From Neobacillus cucumis (GTDB taxonomy: Bacteria; Bacillota; Bacilli; Bacillales; Cytobacillaceae): a stretch of DNA of 64,000 bases. Of this stretch, positions 9,304 to 19,441 are shown in pieces. The notes beneath the pieces are model-generated. The model did not search any database and was not told the origin of the DNA. It worked only from the letters and a program-made list of their open reading frames with translations. The stretch lies in contig NZ_PGVE01000042.1 in the NCBI RefSeq assembly GCF_002860255.1, forward strand, positions 1 through 64,000, given 5' to 3'. Every line of letters begins with the position of its first letter. The stretch's first letter is position 1. A program made the position numbers and the translations under genes.

Positions 9304-10863
9304 TTGGATCTAATTACTATCATCTCCATTTTGCTTGGCCTTATCGTCGGTGCCGTTGTTGGCTATTTTGTTCATAAATCCATTGCTGATGCAAAAGTAG
9401 CAGGCGCAAAGAATGCTGCAGAGCAGATTCTTGAAGATGCTAAACGTGATGCGGATTCATTGAAAAAAGAAGCTTTGCTTGAAGCAAAGGATGAAATTCA
9501 CAAGCTTCGCACAGAAGCTGAACGTGAGGTTCGTGAACGAAGAAATGAAATGCAAAAACAAGAAAACCGTTTACTGCAAAGAGAAGAGAATTTAGATCGA
9601 AAAGAGGAAACGTTAAATAAGCGTGAAAATCTTTTAGAAAAGAAGGATGATTCTCTAAACCAAAGACAACAGCATATTGAAGAGATGGAAAGCAAAGTGG
9701 ACGAGTTGGTACGAAAACAACAAACTGAACTCGAACGAATTTCGAGCTTAACACGCGAGGAAGCAAAATCAATCATTATCGACAGAATGGAGCAAGAACT
9801 TACCCATGACACTGCCATAATGATTAAAGAGAGTGAAAACCGAGCGAAAGAGGAAGCCGACAAGAAAGCGAAGGAAATTCTTTCCTTAGCCATCCAGCGT
9901 TGCGCTGCTGACCATGTTGCGGAAACGACTGTCTCTGTCGTCAACCTTCCTAATGACGAAATGAAAGGCCGAATTATTGGCCGTGAAGGACGAAACATTC
10001 GTACACTTGAAACATTAACAGGAATTGATTTGATTATTGATGATACTCCTGAAGCTGTCATTTTATCAGGTTTTGATCCAATTCGAAGAGAAACAGCTCG
10101 CCTAGCTTTAGAGAAATTAGTCCAAGACGGACGAATCCATCCAGCACGAATCGAGGAAATGGTTGAAAAATCCCGTCGAGAAGTGGATGAGTATATTCGT
10201 GAAGTTGGGGAGCAAACAACCTTTGAAGTGGGAGTTCATGGACTACATCCCGATCTTATTAAAATCCTTGGCCGCTTAAAATTCCGTACCAGCTATGGGC
10301 AGAACGTCCTTAAGCATTCTATGGAAGTGGCCCAGCTTTCAGGTTTATTAGCTGCCGAGCTTGGTCAGGATGAAACACTTGCCCGTCGTGCCGGATTGCT
10401 TCATGACATCGGTAAAGCAATTGACCATGAGGTAGAAGGAAGCCATGTGGAAATCGGTGTAGAACTTGCAACGAAATACAAGGAACACCCCGTAGTAATA
10501 AATAGTATTGCGTCCCACCATGGTGATACAGAGCCTACATCTATCATTGCCGTTCTTGTTGCTGCAGCAGATGCACTGTCCGCAGCCAGACCTGGAGCAC
10601 GTAGTGAAACTCTCGAAAACTATATCCGACGTCTTGAAAAGCTGGAAGAGATATCAGAGTCTTATGAAGGCGTTGAAAAATCATTTGCGATTCAAGCTGG
10701 TAGAGAAGTACGTATCATTGTAAGACCAGATGCAATAGATGATCTTGCTGCCCATCGACTAGCACGTGATATTCGTAAACGAATCGAAGAGGAACTTGAT
10801 TATCCTGGACATATTAAAGTGACAGTTATCCGTGAAACACGGGCTGTTGAATATGCAAAATAA
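9304..10863 (+). CDS. rny: Ribonuclease Y
   Basis: A 519-residue membrane-anchored endoribonuclease that starts decay and processing of many mRNAs. The order is an N-terminal membrane helix (residues ~4-24), a long Arg/Glu/Lys coiled coil (~30-180), a KH RNA-binding domain (~205-270; [12 protein letters not shown]), then an HD domain with [12 protein letters not shown]. The length matches B. subtilis RNase Y (520). TTG 9304 follows GAGGAGGTG. The RicA subunit of its accessory complex is encoded at 17.1 kb. Confidence 0.97.
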   Translation: MDLITIISILLGLIVGAVVGYFVHKSIADAKVAGAKNAAEQILEDAKRDADSLKKEALLEAKDEIHKLRTEAEREVRERRNEMQKQENRLLQREENLDRKEETLNKRENLLEKKDDSLNQRQQHIEEMESKVDELVRKQQTELERISSLTREEAKSIIIDRMEQELTHDTAIMIKESENRAKEEADKKAKEILSLAIQRCAADHVAETTVSVVNLPNDEMKGRIIGREGRNIRTLETLTGIDLIIDDTPEAVILSGFDPIRRETARLALEKLVQDGRIHPARIEEMVEKSRREVDEYIREVGEQTTFEVGVHGLHPDLIKILGRLKFRTSYGQNVLKHSMEVAQLSGLLAAELGQDETLARRAGLLHDIGKAIDHEVEGSHVEIGVELATKYKEHPVVINSIASHHGDTEPTSIIAVLVAAADALSAARPGARSETLENYIRRLEKLEEISESYEGVEKSFAIQAGREVRIIVRPDAIDDLAAHRLARDIRKRIEEELDYPGHIKVTVIRETRAVEYAK

Positions 10864-10893
10864 AGCGGTGCACATGCACTGCTTTATTTTTTT
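10862..10893 (+). terminator. rny terminator
   Basis: AAAGCGGTGCA / TGCACTGCTTT followed by ATTTTTTT. Confidence 0.85.
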
Positions 10894-10977
10894 GCCTGAC
10901 TGCCTATTGTGATTAAAGAAGAACTACTTGTGATACAATTTAAACAATACTAATTTTTTTTGACGAAAGGGAATAAA

Positions 10978-11775
10978 ATGAATCTACTTTTTATAGGTGA
11001 TGTCGTTGGCTCACCAGGCAGAGATATGGTGAAAGAATATCTGCCAAAATTAAAGGAAAAATATCGGCCACATTTTACAATCATAAATGGTGAAAATGCT
11101 GCAGGGGGCAAGGGGATTACCGAAAAAATTTATCGTGAGTTTTTAAGCCAGGGGGCTCAGGCGATCACTCTTGGCAATCATGCGTGGGACAACAGAGAGA
11201 TATTTGAGTTTATCGATTCAGCGAAAAACATGGTTAGACCTGCGAATTTTCCTGAAGGTACTCCTGGCAAAGGGCTTGCATTTTATAAAGTGAATGAATT
11301 TGAAATCGCGGTTATAAATCTCCAAGGCCGAACGTTTATGGCTCCATTGGATTGTCCATTTAAAAAAGCGGATGAATTAGTTCAAATTGCCAGAGAAAGG
11401 ACACCATTTATCTTTGTTGACTTTCATGCTGAAGTGACCAGTGAAAAGCAGGCAATGGGCTGGTATTTGGATGGAAGAGTCTCAGCCGTTATAGGTACCC
11501 ATACACATGTTCAAACGGCCGACAACAGAGTTTTACCTGGCGGTACTGGTTACTTATCAGATGTGGGCATGACAGGCCCTTACGACGGGATTCTTGGAGT
11601 AGATAAAGAGGCTGTTCTAAAAAGATTTCTAACTAGCCTGCCGGTAAGGTTTGAGGTACCGACATCGGGGAGAAATCAGCTCAGTGCGGTTTACATAGAG
11701 TTAGACCGAAAAACAGGATTTACAAAGAAAATCGTCCCAATCCAAATTAATGACGATCATCCATATTATAGTTAA
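10978..11775 (+). CDS. ymdB: YmdB metallophosphoesterase (2',3'-cAMP phosphodiesterase)
   Basis: A 265-residue calcineurin-like phosphodiesterase of the YmdB family. The metal-site motifs are all present in order: GDVVGSPGR, NGENAA, GNHAWD, DFHAE and GTHTHVQTAD. In B. subtilis YmdB hydrolyses 2',3'-cyclic nucleotides and affects biofilm and motility decisions. ATG 10978 follows AAAGGGAAT. The open frame extends 18 bases further to a TTG, but the family starts at NLLFIGDVVG. It has its own terminator. Confidence 0.93.
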   Translation: MNLLFIGDVVGSPGRDMVKEYLPKLKEKYRPHFTIINGENAAGGKGITEKIYREFLSQGAQAITLGNHAWDNREIFEFIDSAKNMVRPANFPEGTPGKGLAFYKVNEFEIAVINLQGRTFMAPLDCPFKKADELVQIARERTPFIFVDFHAEVTSEKQAMGWYLDGRVSAVIGTHTHVQTADNRVLPGGTGYLSDVGMTGPYDGILGVDKEAVLKRFLTSLPVRFEVPTSGRNQLSAVYIELDRKTGFTKKIVPIQINDDHPYYS

Positions 11776-11776
11776 G

Positions 11777-11801
11777 AAAACTCCCATAGAGGAGTTTTTT
11801 A
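11777..11801 (+). terminator. ymdB terminator
   Basis: AAAACTCC / GGAGTTTT with a six-base loop, and the T run is part of the 3' arm. Confidence 0.75.
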
Positions 11802-11869
11802 TCTAAAAGCAAATAAACTCCCCCTTCTGAATAAGTTTTTATGCAAATTGCTTGCCTTTTTTCGTCCAA

Positions 11870-11897
11870 GCCGGAATATGTCTTTTCACAGATGAAT
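11870..11897 (+). promoter_or_regulatory. Candidate sigma-H promoter of spoVS
   Basis: GCCGGAATA, a 12-base spacer and GATGAAT match the sigma-H pattern RnAGGAwww-N11-12-RnnGAAT with one -35 mismatch. spoVS is sigma-H dependent in B. subtilis, which makes the match meaningful. Confidence 0.5.
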
Positions 11898-11979
11898 ATA
11901 GTAGCAGTGGAATGTTATAACCTGATTGGTTCATGAAATACTCATGCGGGATCGGGATTTTTCTAAGGGGGAGCTAGGA

Positions 11980-12240
11980 ATGGAAATATTAAAAGTTTCA
12001 GCAAAATCTAATCCTAATTCTGTAGCTGGTGCACTTGCCGGAGTTCTGCGTGAAAGAGGTGCTGCAGAAATTCAGGCAATTGGTGCGGGTGCATTGAATC
12101 AAGCCGTTAAGGCAGTAGCGATTGCAAGAGGATTTGTAGCACCTAGCGGAGTTGATTTAATCTGTATCCCTGCGTTTACCGACATTTTAATTGACGGGGA
12201 AGAACGCACTGCTATTAAACTCATTGTTGAGCCAAGGTAA
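11980..12240 (+). CDS. spoVS: Stage V sporulation protein S
   Basis: An 86-residue protein, highly conserved in Bacillus: MEILKVSAKSNPNSVAGALA at the N terminus, then an Alba-like alternating pattern with GAGALNQAVKAVAIARGF. It is needed for normal septation and progression of sporulation, probably through nucleic-acid binding. ATG 11980 follows GGGGGAGCTAGGA. The upstream part of the open frame is not conserved. It is a single-gene unit with a strong terminator. Confidence 0.95.
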   Translation: MEILKVSAKSNPNSVAGALAGVLRERGAAEIQAIGAGALNQAVKAVAIARGFVAPSGVDLICIPAFTDILIDGEERTAIKLIVEPR

Positions 12241-12278
12241 AATTAGTCCTATGTAAACAACAAAGAAGATTACACACC

Positions 12279-12313
12279 AACCTGCTCAGGGAGAATTCCT
12301 GAGCAGGTTTTTT
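12279..12313 (+). terminator. spoVS terminator
   Basis: AACCTGCTCAGG / CCTGAGCAGGTT, a 12-bp perfect stem followed by T6. Confidence 0.9.
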
Positions 12314-12527
12314 GTATGACGAAGGATATAAAAATTACATAAATGTACTATAAAAAACTGTTATATTATTATTCTGCTATATAACAAAAAAATAGGACAG
12401 AATAATAAAAAAATGAAGAAAAGCAAGTAAAATTGCCTATTTAATCTATAAATTAACGAAATTTTCCTAGCAATTTTTTAATAATAAAAAAATATTCATA
12501 TTTTAGACAATATTTCGAGCCAAAGGG

Positions 12528-12570
12528 TTGCAATTTTGAGTTCATAGGTCTAGAATTGTAAGCGTTTAGT
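12528..12570 (+). promoter_or_regulatory. korA promoter with overlapping catabolite-response (cre) site
   Basis: TTGCAA (12528), a 17-base spacer and TAGAAT (12551-12556) form a sigma-A promoter. TGTAAGCGTTTAGT at 12557-12570 follows at once and matches the CcpA consensus TGWAARCGYTWNCW at 13 of 14 positions. A site over the transcription start predicts glucose repression. Confidence 0.55.
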
Positions 12571-12645
12571 ACATATTCTTAATTCTGACTATTTAGTCTT
12601 TATTGCGTTTTCATAGGCTAATCTCTAGTGGATTACTTGGAATTG

Positions 12646-12654
12646 TGCTATAAT
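12646..12654 (+). promoter_or_regulatory. Second korA promoter, extended -10
   Basis: TGCTATAAT is a perfect extended -10 located 50 bases before korA. No good -35 is visible (TAGTGG at the right distance). The rest of 12314-12704 is AT-rich with no gene. Confidence 0.4.
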
Positions 12655-12704
12655 CTAAATGATTTAGACTACTTATTTTTACATATCCAAAGGGGTGTAA
12701 GGGA

Positions 12705-14441
12705 ATGATCAATCAACTTTCGTGGAAAGTTGGCGGACAACAAGGGGAAGGTATTGAAAGTACTGGGGAAATCTTTGCAATCGCACTGAATCGCCTAGGA
12801 TATTACTTGTATGGTTATCGTCACTTTTCATCTCGTATTAAAGGCGGTCATACAAATAATAAAATCAGAGTTAGCACTACTGAGGTTCGCTCTATTTCTG
12901 ATGACCTTGATATCCTTGTAGCGTTCGACCAAGAAACTATTGATGTTAACTACCAAGAACTGCACAGTAATGGTGTAATCCTCGCTGATGCAAAATTTGA
13001 TCCAAAGAAACCAGAAGACACTGAAGCCTCCTTGTATGCGGTTCCATTCACTGAAATTGCAACAGAACTTGGGACTTCCTTAATGAAGAACATGGTTGCC
13101 ATTGGGGCTACCTCTGCTGTTCTAGATTTGGATATTCAAGTTTTTGAAGAAGTAGTTCGAGAGATTTTCGGTAAAAAAGGTGATAAGGTTGTAGCTAAGA
13201 ATATGGATGCTATAAAAGCAGGCTACGACTATATGAAAGAAAAAATGGATGCATCTGTACCGACAATGGTACTTGAAAAAGCAGACGGCAAACACCGTAT
13301 GTATATGATTGGTAATGACGCTATCGCATTAGGTGCTATGGCTGGCGGATGTCGATTCATGGCTGCTTATCCTATTACACCTGCTTCTGATATCATGGAA
13401 TATTTAATTAAAAAACTGCCAGCAGTAGGCGGAACAGTTATCCAAACGGAAGATGAAATCGCAGCATGTACGATGACGATTGGTGCGAGCTACGGTGGTA
13501 TCCGTGCACTAACAGCTTCATCAGGCCCTGGATTATCATTGAAGATGGAAGCAATCGGACTAGCTGGTATTACAGAAACTCCGCTTGTTATCGTTGATAC
13601 ACAGCGTGGGGGTCCTTCAACAGGATTACCGACAAAGCAAGAGCAATCTGACTTAATGGCGATGATTTACGGGACACATGGTGAAATTCCAAAAATCGTT
13701 TTAGCGCCAAGTACAGTTCAAGAAGCTTTCTATGATACAGCAGAAGCTTTTAACCTTGCGGAAGAGTACCAATGTCCGGTTATCGTATTATCAGACCTTC
13801 AATTATCACTAGGAAAACAAACGGTGGAACCTTTAGACGCTTCTAAAGTAGAAATTAGACGAGGAAAGCTAGTAACAGAAGAGCTTCCAGAGATTGAAAA
13901 TAAAGGTTATTTCAAGCGTTATGAAGTAACGGAAGATGGCGTTTCACCTCGTACCATCCCTGGGATGAAAAACGGAATCCATCACGTTACTGGTGTAGAG
14001 CATGCTGAGACTGGTAAACCTTCAGAATCCGCTGCAAACCGGATTGCTCAAATGGATAAACGTATGCGTAAAGTTGAAAAAATTCGTTTTAATACACCGG
14101 TTTATAAGAATGCACCACACGAAAATCCAGATTTATTAATTGTAGGATTTAACTCTACTCGCGGTGCCATTGAAGAAGCAATGGTTCGTTTGGAGAAAGA
14201 CGGTTTGAAAGTAAATCATGCCCAAATTCGTCTAATTCATCCATTCCCAACTGAGGAAGTCCTTCCATTAGTTCAAGCTGCGAAGAAGGTAATCGTGGTT
14301 GAAAACAATGCGACTGGACAGTTAGCAAACATTATGAAAATGAATGTTGGTCATGCTGAAAAGATCACAAAATATGTTAAATATGATGGAAATCCATTCC
14401 TACCTCACGAAGTTCATTCAAAATGTAAGGAGTTGTTCTAA
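12705..14441 (+). CDS. korA: 2-oxoacid:ferredoxin oxidoreductase, fused gamma-alpha subunit
   Basis: A 578-residue subunit of a two-subunit 2-oxoacid:acceptor oxidoreductase, which decarboxylates 2-oxoglutarate (or pyruvate) to the acyl-CoA while reducing ferredoxin. The gamma domain comes first (GGQQGEGIESTGEI, residues ~10-175), then the alpha pyrimidine-binding domain (AYPITPASDIMEYL, ~215-430) and the C-terminal PFOR-II part. It is next to korB with no gap. The preference for 2-oxoglutarate is inferred from similar Bacillus and actinobacterial KorAB pairs. A cre-like site upstream suggests carbon-source control. Confidence 0.9.
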   Translation: MINQLSWKVGGQQGEGIESTGEIFAIALNRLGYYLYGYRHFSSRIKGGHTNNKIRVSTTEVRSISDDLDILVAFDQETIDVNYQELHSNGVILADAKFDPKKPEDTEASLYAVPFTEIATELGTSLMKNMVAIGATSAVLDLDIQVFEEVVREIFGKKGDKVVAKNMDAIKAGYDYMKEKMDASVPTMVLEKADGKHRMYMIGNDAIALGAMAGGCRFMAAYPITPASDIMEYLIKKLPAVGGTVIQTEDEIAACTMTIGASYGGIRALTASSGPGLSLKMEAIGLAGITETPLVIVDTQRGGPSTGLPTKQEQSDLMAMIYGTHGEIPKIVLAPSTVQEAFYDTAEAFNLAEEYQCPVIVLSDLQLSLGKQTVEPLDASKVEIRRGKLVTEELPEIENKGYFKRYEVTEDGVSPRTIPGMKNGIHHVTGVEHAETGKPSESAANRIAQMDKRMRKVEKIRFNTPVYKNAPHENPDLLIVGFNSTRGAIEEAMVRLEKDGLKVNHAQIRLIHPFPTEEVLPLVQAAKKVIVVENNATGQLANIMKMNVGHAEKITKYVKYDGNPFLPHEVHSKCKELF

Positions 14442-15308
<867 letters not shown>

Positions 15309-15314
15309 TCAACC

Positions 15315-15347
15315 TACCCCGTGGGAGTCTATTCCACGGGTTTTTTT
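15315..15347 (+). terminator. korAB terminator
   Basis: CCCGTGG / CCACGGG with T7. Confidence 0.85.
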
Positions 15348-15438
15348 ACGGTTTCAACTTGAGTCAGGAAACTTTTTGATTCAATACTATTTATTTGAAT
15401 GCTCTTACGCTAAACACACTTGTTGACAGGGATTTCTA

Positions 15439-15467
15439 TTGTTTTCATTCATGTAAACCTTTATACT
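15439..15467 (+). promoter_or_regulatory. Candidate miaB promoter
   Basis: TTGTTT, a 17-base spacer and TATACT. An overlapping TATAAT at 15467-15472 is an alternative -10. The leader before miaB would be about 95 bases. Confidence 0.4.
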
Positions 15468-15570
15468 ATAATAATGTGCGGACTTTTCTAATGAGCACAG
15501 GTAATAAATAACAATTGAAAATTTAATAGACATTTCGAGGTTATTTTTAAAGAAAGGGGTTTACAAACAA

Positions 15571-17115
15571 ATGAATGAAAAACAAAGATTAGAAGGCCAG
15601 CAAGTAGATAGTGCTAATTCTTCGGACAAAAAATCCGCCAAGGATTACAGCAAATACTTCGAGAAAGTCATTACGGCACCTTCTTTAAAAGATGCAAAAA
15701 AACGTGGTAAAGAAGAAGTAAAGTATCATACTGACTTTGCTATTCCTGAAGAATTTAGAGGAATGGGTGAAGGCCGTAAGTTCTACATCCGTACGTATGG
15801 CTGTCAAATGAATGAGCATGATACAGAGGTTATGGCAGGGATCTTCCTTGCATTAGGCTATGAACCAACCGACAACACGGAGGATGCGAATGTCATTCTT
15901 CTAAATACTTGTGCCATCCGTGAAAATGCGGAAAACAAGGTTTTTGGTGAACTTGGACATTTAAAGGCTCTTAAAATGGAAAAGCCGGATCTTCTTCTAG
16001 GTGTATGTGGATGTATGTCTCAGGAAGAATCAGTTGTTAATAAAATTTTAAAAACCTATCACCATGTAGACATGATTTTTGGTACACATAATATCCACCG
16101 CCTTCCAAACATCTTGAATGAAGCCTACATGTCAAAGGAAATGGTTGTCGAAGTATGGTCAAAAGAAGGCGACGTTATCGAAAATCTTCCGAAGGTACGT
16201 CGTGGGAAAATTAAAGCATGGGTTAACATTATGTACGGTTGTGACAAATTCTGTACTTACTGTATCGTTCCTTACACACGAGGTAAAGAACGCAGCCGCC
16301 TACCGGAGGAAATTATCCAGGAAGTCCGCCATTTAGCAGCACAAGGCTATCAAGAGGTTACCTTATTGGGTCAAAACGTGAATGCGTATGGTAAAGACTT
16401 AGAGGGGATGAACTATGGGCTTGGGGATCTAATGGATGAACTACGTAAAATCGACATTCCAAGAATTCGTTTTACAACTAGCCATCCACGTGACTTTGAT
16501 GACCGTTTAATCGAAGTCCTTGCCAAGGGCGGAAATCTGATGGATCATATCCATTTACCCGTTCAGTCAGGTTCTACAGACGTCCTGAAAATTATGGCTC
16601 GTAAATATACAAGAGAACAATATTTAGAGCTAGTTAGAAAAATTAAGGCGGCTATCCCAAATGTAGCTTTAACAACGGATATTATTGTCGGCTATCCTAA
16701 TGAGACCGATGAGCAGTTTGAAGAAACAATGTCACTTTACCGTGAAGTAGGTTATGAATTAGCTTATACCTTTATTTATTCTCCACGTGAAGGTACACCT
16801 GCTGCGAAAATGGAAGATAACGTTCCGTTGGAAGTGAAGAAAGAACGTCTTCAACGTCTAAACAATTTGGTGAATGAGCTTTCGTTAGAAGCGATGAAAA
16901 AACATGAAGGTCAAATTGTTGATGTTCTAATCGAAGGGGAAAGTAAGAACAATCCAGAGGTTCTTGCAGGCTACACTTCTAGAAACAAGCTTGTTAACGT
17001 GGTTGCTCCTAAATCAACAATCGGAAAGATTATTAAAGTGAAGATTACAGAAGCAAAAACATGGTCATTAAATGGAGAAATGGTGGAAGAATTAGAACCA
17101 GTTGAGGTGAAATAA
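15571..17115 (+). CDS. miaB: tRNA (N6-isopentenyl adenosine(37)-C2)-methylthiotransferase
   Basis: A 514-residue radical SAM enzyme that converts i6A37 to ms2i6A37 in tRNAs reading UNN codons. The N-terminal methylthiotransferase domain has its three cluster cysteines ([24 protein letters not shown]). The radical SAM CxxxCxxC is CDKFCTYC, and a C-terminal TRAM domain follows. It has the ~60-residue N-terminal extension typical of Bacillus. Its substrate modification is made by MiaA, encoded at 43.5 kb. It is followed with one base between stop and start by ricA. Confidence 0.97.
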   Translation: MNEKQRLEGQQVDSANSSDKKSAKDYSKYFEKVITAPSLKDAKKRGKEEVKYHTDFAIPEEFRGMGEGRKFYIRTYGCQMNEHDTEVMAGIFLALGYEPTDNTEDANVILLNTCAIRENAENKVFGELGHLKALKMEKPDLLLGVCGCMSQEESVVNKILKTYHHVDMIFGTHNIHRLPNILNEAYMSKEMVVEVWSKEGDVIENLPKVRRGKIKAWVNIMYGCDKFCTYCIVPYTRGKERSRLPEEIIQEVRHLAAQGYQEVTLLGQNVNAYGKDLEGMNYGLGDLMDELRKIDIPRIRFTTSHPRDFDDRLIEVLAKGGNLMDHIHLPVQSGSTDVLKIMARKYTREQYLELVRKIKAAIPNVALTTDIIVGYPNETDEQFEETMSLYREVGYELAYTFIYSPREGTPAAKMEDNVPLEVKKERLQRLNNLVNELSLEAMKKHEGQIVDVLIEGESKNNPEVLAGYTSRNKLVNVVAPKSTIGKIIKVKITEAKTWSLNGEMVEELEPVEVK

Positions 17116-17116
17116 A

Positions 17117-17572
17117 GTGGCGAAGTATACAAAAGACGATATCGTCGCTCGTGCAGCAGAACTAGCTCGAATGATTGCAGAAACAGAAGAAGTTGATTTT
17201 TTTAAACGGGCAGAAGCTCATATCCATGAGAATCAAAAGATTAAAACGTTAATTTCTGATATTAAAGGATTACAAAAGCAGGCTGTGAACTTGCAGCATT
17301 ATGGCAAGTCAGAGGCATTAAAGAAGGTCGAAAACAAGATTGCATCCATTGAAAAAGAATTGGATGAAATACCTGTTGTTCAGGACTTTAAACAATCTCA
17401 AGTAGAGGTAAATGAACTGCTTCAGTTAATTGCTTCGACTATTTCGAATACCGTTACAGATGAAATCATTATTTCAACAGGCGGGGACGTATTAATGGGC
17501 GAAACGGGCGCCAGCTTGAAAAATGGCGGCGGTGCCTGCGACAACCACGGCGACTGCGATCACGAGCATTAA
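17117..17572 (+). CDS. ricA: RicA (YmcA), subunit of the Fe-S RicAFT complex
   Basis: A 151-residue helical YlbF/YmcA-family protein. In B. subtilis RicA, RicF and RicT form an iron-sulfur complex that helps RNase Y mature mRNAs and affects sporulation, competence and biofilm formation. The C-terminal tail GGACDNHGDCDHEH keeps two cysteines (141, 147) that fit the cluster ligands. GTG 17117 is one base after miaB, so the two are co-transcribed. Confidence 0.92.
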   Translation: MAKYTKDDIVARAAELARMIAETEEVDFFKRAEAHIHENQKIKTLISDIKGLQKQAVNLQHYGKSEALKKVENKIASIEKELDEIPVVQDFKQSQVEVNELLQLIASTISNTVTDEIIISTGGDVLMGETGASLKNGGGACDNHGDCDHEH

Positions 17573-17577
17573 AAAGC

Positions 17578-17610
17578 AACCAGGCTTCATATTTGAAGTC
17601 TGGTTTTCTT
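17578..17610 (+). terminator. miaB-ricA terminator
   Basis: AACCAGGCTTCA / TGAAGTCTGGTT with a TATT loop and TTCTTTT tail. Confidence 0.8.
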
Positions 17611-17742
17611 TTGTCCTCATTTTACTTAAAATTCCCATATAACCTTCCTCTGAAAGTACAGGCAATAAAAGGCACACACCCATAAATCCCGCATAAAATG
17701 AAGCATGACTAAACTTTTAACCAGTATTCGCAAAAATATATT

Positions 17743-17771
17743 TCACACTAGTCTAATCTCACGCATACGAT
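17743..17771 (+). promoter_or_regulatory. Candidate sporulation (sigma-E/K-like) promoter of cotE
   Basis: CATACGAT resembles the sigma-E -10 CATACAAT, and TCACACT is a partial -35 with a 14-base spacer. cotE is transcribed by sigma-E and sigma-K in B. subtilis. This is a consensus match only. Confidence 0.35.
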
Positions 17772-17804
17772 GAATTGAAAATGAATGAGGAGGGTTCGCG
17801 CGAA

Positions 17805-18350
17805 ATGGGAGAATACAGAGAGATAATTACGAAGGCCGTAGTAGCGAAAGGACGTAAATTCACCCAGTCCAATCATACGATTAGCCCGGCGCATAATCCA
17901 ACAAGTATTCTTGGCTGTTGGATCATCAACCATAAATACAATGCGAAAAAAGTTGGCAAAACTGTAGAGATACACGGCTCGTATGATGTGAATGTTTGGT
18001 ATTCATTTAACGATAATACCAAAACAGAGGTGGTAACTGAAAGAGTTCAGTACACAGATGTCATTAAGCTAAAGTATCGTGACCATGACTGCCTTGACGA
18101 CAATGAGATTTGTGCACGAGTGCTGCAACAGCCTAATTGTGTCGAAGCAGTGATTTCCCCAAATGGCAATAGAATTATCGTCCATGTGGAAAGGGAATTC
18201 CTTGTCGAAGTCATTGGTGAAACAAAGATTTGTGTCAAAGTTAGCCACGAAGCTTGCAAAGACCATGACGAAGATTGGGGATTAGATGTGGACGACGAAG
18301 AATTTGAGGAACTAAACCCAGATTTCTTAGTCGGTGGGGAAGAAGAATAA
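17805..18350 (+). CDS. cotE: Spore coat morphogenetic protein CotE
   Basis: A 181-residue protein that assembles the outer spore coat. The family start [20 protein letters not shown] is at ATG 17805, 10 bases after GAGGAGGG; the open frame upstream is not conserved. The N-terminal and central beta-rich parts are followed by the usual acidic tail ([18 protein letters not shown]). In B. subtilis cotE directly precedes mutS. Here about 18.5 kb of other genes separates them. Confidence 0.95.
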   Translation: MGEYREIITKAVVAKGRKFTQSNHTISPAHNPTSILGCWIINHKYNAKKVGKTVEIHGSYDVNVWYSFNDNTKTEVVTERVQYTDVIKLKYRDHDCLDDNEICARVLQQPNCVEAVISPNGNRIIVHVEREFLVEVIGETKICVKVSHEACKDHDEDWGLDVDDEEFEELNPDFLVGGEEE

Positions 18351-18354
18351 AGAT

Positions 18355-18384
18355 ACTAGGAAGGTAATACTTCCTAGTTTTTTT
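18355..18384 (+). terminator. cotE terminator
   Basis: ACTAGGAAG / CTTCCTAGT with T7. Confidence 0.85.
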
Positions 18385-18498
18385 CTTTTTATAAAATATT
18401 TGAGTAAAAAAAGGACTGATACATATTACAGCAGGTATCCCGAGTTTTATGAATGATTATTAAAAAATTTAGCATCCTAGTTTTAGGAGGTGCTTCAT

Positions 18499-18699
18499 AT
18501 GGAACCTAGACAGCCCGGAAATAAAAAAATGCCTAATTTTGATCAGTTAAATGATCGAATTATTCTTGAAAGTGCAGCAACACCAACGATCGTGATTAAA
18601 ACCAATCTTGACCCCAAAAATGCGACTGAAAATAACCCATATTATCAAGAGGGAGAAGTAAAGGATCCGAAAGCGGTTAAGAATTACTTTGAAGAATAA
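18499..18699 (+). CDS. Small hypothetical protein, unrecognised
   Basis: A 66-residue soluble protein starting MEPRQPGNKKMPNFDQLNDR, with the ATG 9 bases after TAGGAGGTG, so translation is credible. It is rich in Asn, Pro and Lys, has no cysteine, no membrane segment and no signal peptide. It has its own upstream spacer and a strong terminator, so it is an independent unit beside cotE. A sporulation role is possible from position alone, but I do not recognise the family. Confidence 0.6.
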   Translation: MEPRQPGNKKMPNFDQLNDRIILESAATPTIVIKTNLDPKNATENNPYYQEGEVKDPKAVKNYFEE

Positions 18700-18725
18700 A
18701 AGCCAGGTTCATTCCTGGCTTTTTT
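18699..18725. terminator. Bidirectional terminator
   Basis: AAAGCCAGG / CCTGGCTTT with A and T runs on both sides. It serves the small gene at 18499 and, on the other strand, the GNAT gene whose stop lies inside it. Confidence 0.85.
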
Positions 18726-19260
18726 CCCATTCTGGTTTCAATAATGACAGTACAAACGTATCATGGAAATATTCATCTTGAAACATATAGCCACGCAGTA
18801 ATCCTTCGTTTGTAAACCCGAGTTTTTCAAGTAGTGCTAGGGAAGCTTCATTTTCGGGATAAACCACCGCACCAATTCGATGTAAATTCAGCTGTTTAAA
18901 ACTAAACTTAATCACTTCACTAACAGCCTCTTCAGCAAAACCTTTTCTCCAGTATAATGGGTGAAGTTCATAGCCAATTTCAGCCCGTTTATTTTTAAGG
19001 TGCAGCACGTTCAGACCCAAAGTACCAATAATTCTTTGATTTTCCTTTAATTTGATTCCCCAGCGAATCCCCCGCTTATCTAAATAATTCTTATGATATA
19101 TATCTATTAGGCGTGTTGCTTCTGCTGGTAAGGTAAAGGGACTAGTTCCATAAAAACGGGTCACTTCTTCTAAGGATAGTATTTCATACACTGCCTTCAT
19201 ATGATGATGTTTCAGTTCAATTAGTTTTAAGCGCTTGGTTTCTAATATCGGAAAAGTCAT
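18709..19260 (-). CDS. GNAT-family acetyltransferase (RimJ/RimL type)
   Basis: A 183-residue N-acetyltransferase. The N terminus TKRLKLIELK..H, the acetyl-CoA pyrophosphate-binding loop (YWRKGFAEEAV) and the ENEASLALLEKLGF block are typical of the RimL/SpeG-like branch that modifies N-terminal or side-chain amines. The substrate is not predictable. ATG 19260 lies about six bases after AGAGGTG. It is transcribed alone, divergent from the kinase-like gene. Confidence 0.85.
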   Translation of the reverse strand: MTFPILETKRLKLIELKHHHMKAVYEILSLEEVTRFYGTSPFTLPAEATRLIDIYHKNYLDKRGIRWGIKLKENQRIIGTLGLNVLHLKNKRAEIGYELHPLYWRKGFAEEAVSEVIKFSFKQLNLHRIGAVVYPENEASLALLEKLGFTNEGLLRGYMFQDEYFHDTFVLSLLKPEWEKSQE

Positions 19261-19441
19261 CGGCACACCTCTCTTTTTTCACCATTAAAATTTATAATGG
19301 CATACAGAGCATATTTCTTTTATTGTATATTGCTCGAAAAGAAATATCTAGAATTAAGGAATATTTTTGGTAAAATTCGGACTAAGAGTCTTTTTATTGT
19401 TATGAAAATAATAGAGTCCAAACTTATTAGAAGGTGTGCAA

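Noticed and set aside
12314..12527. Riboswitch or T-box in the long spoVS-korA gap
   Set aside because: The region is almost purely A and T with no conserved box or stable paired stem that I could find.
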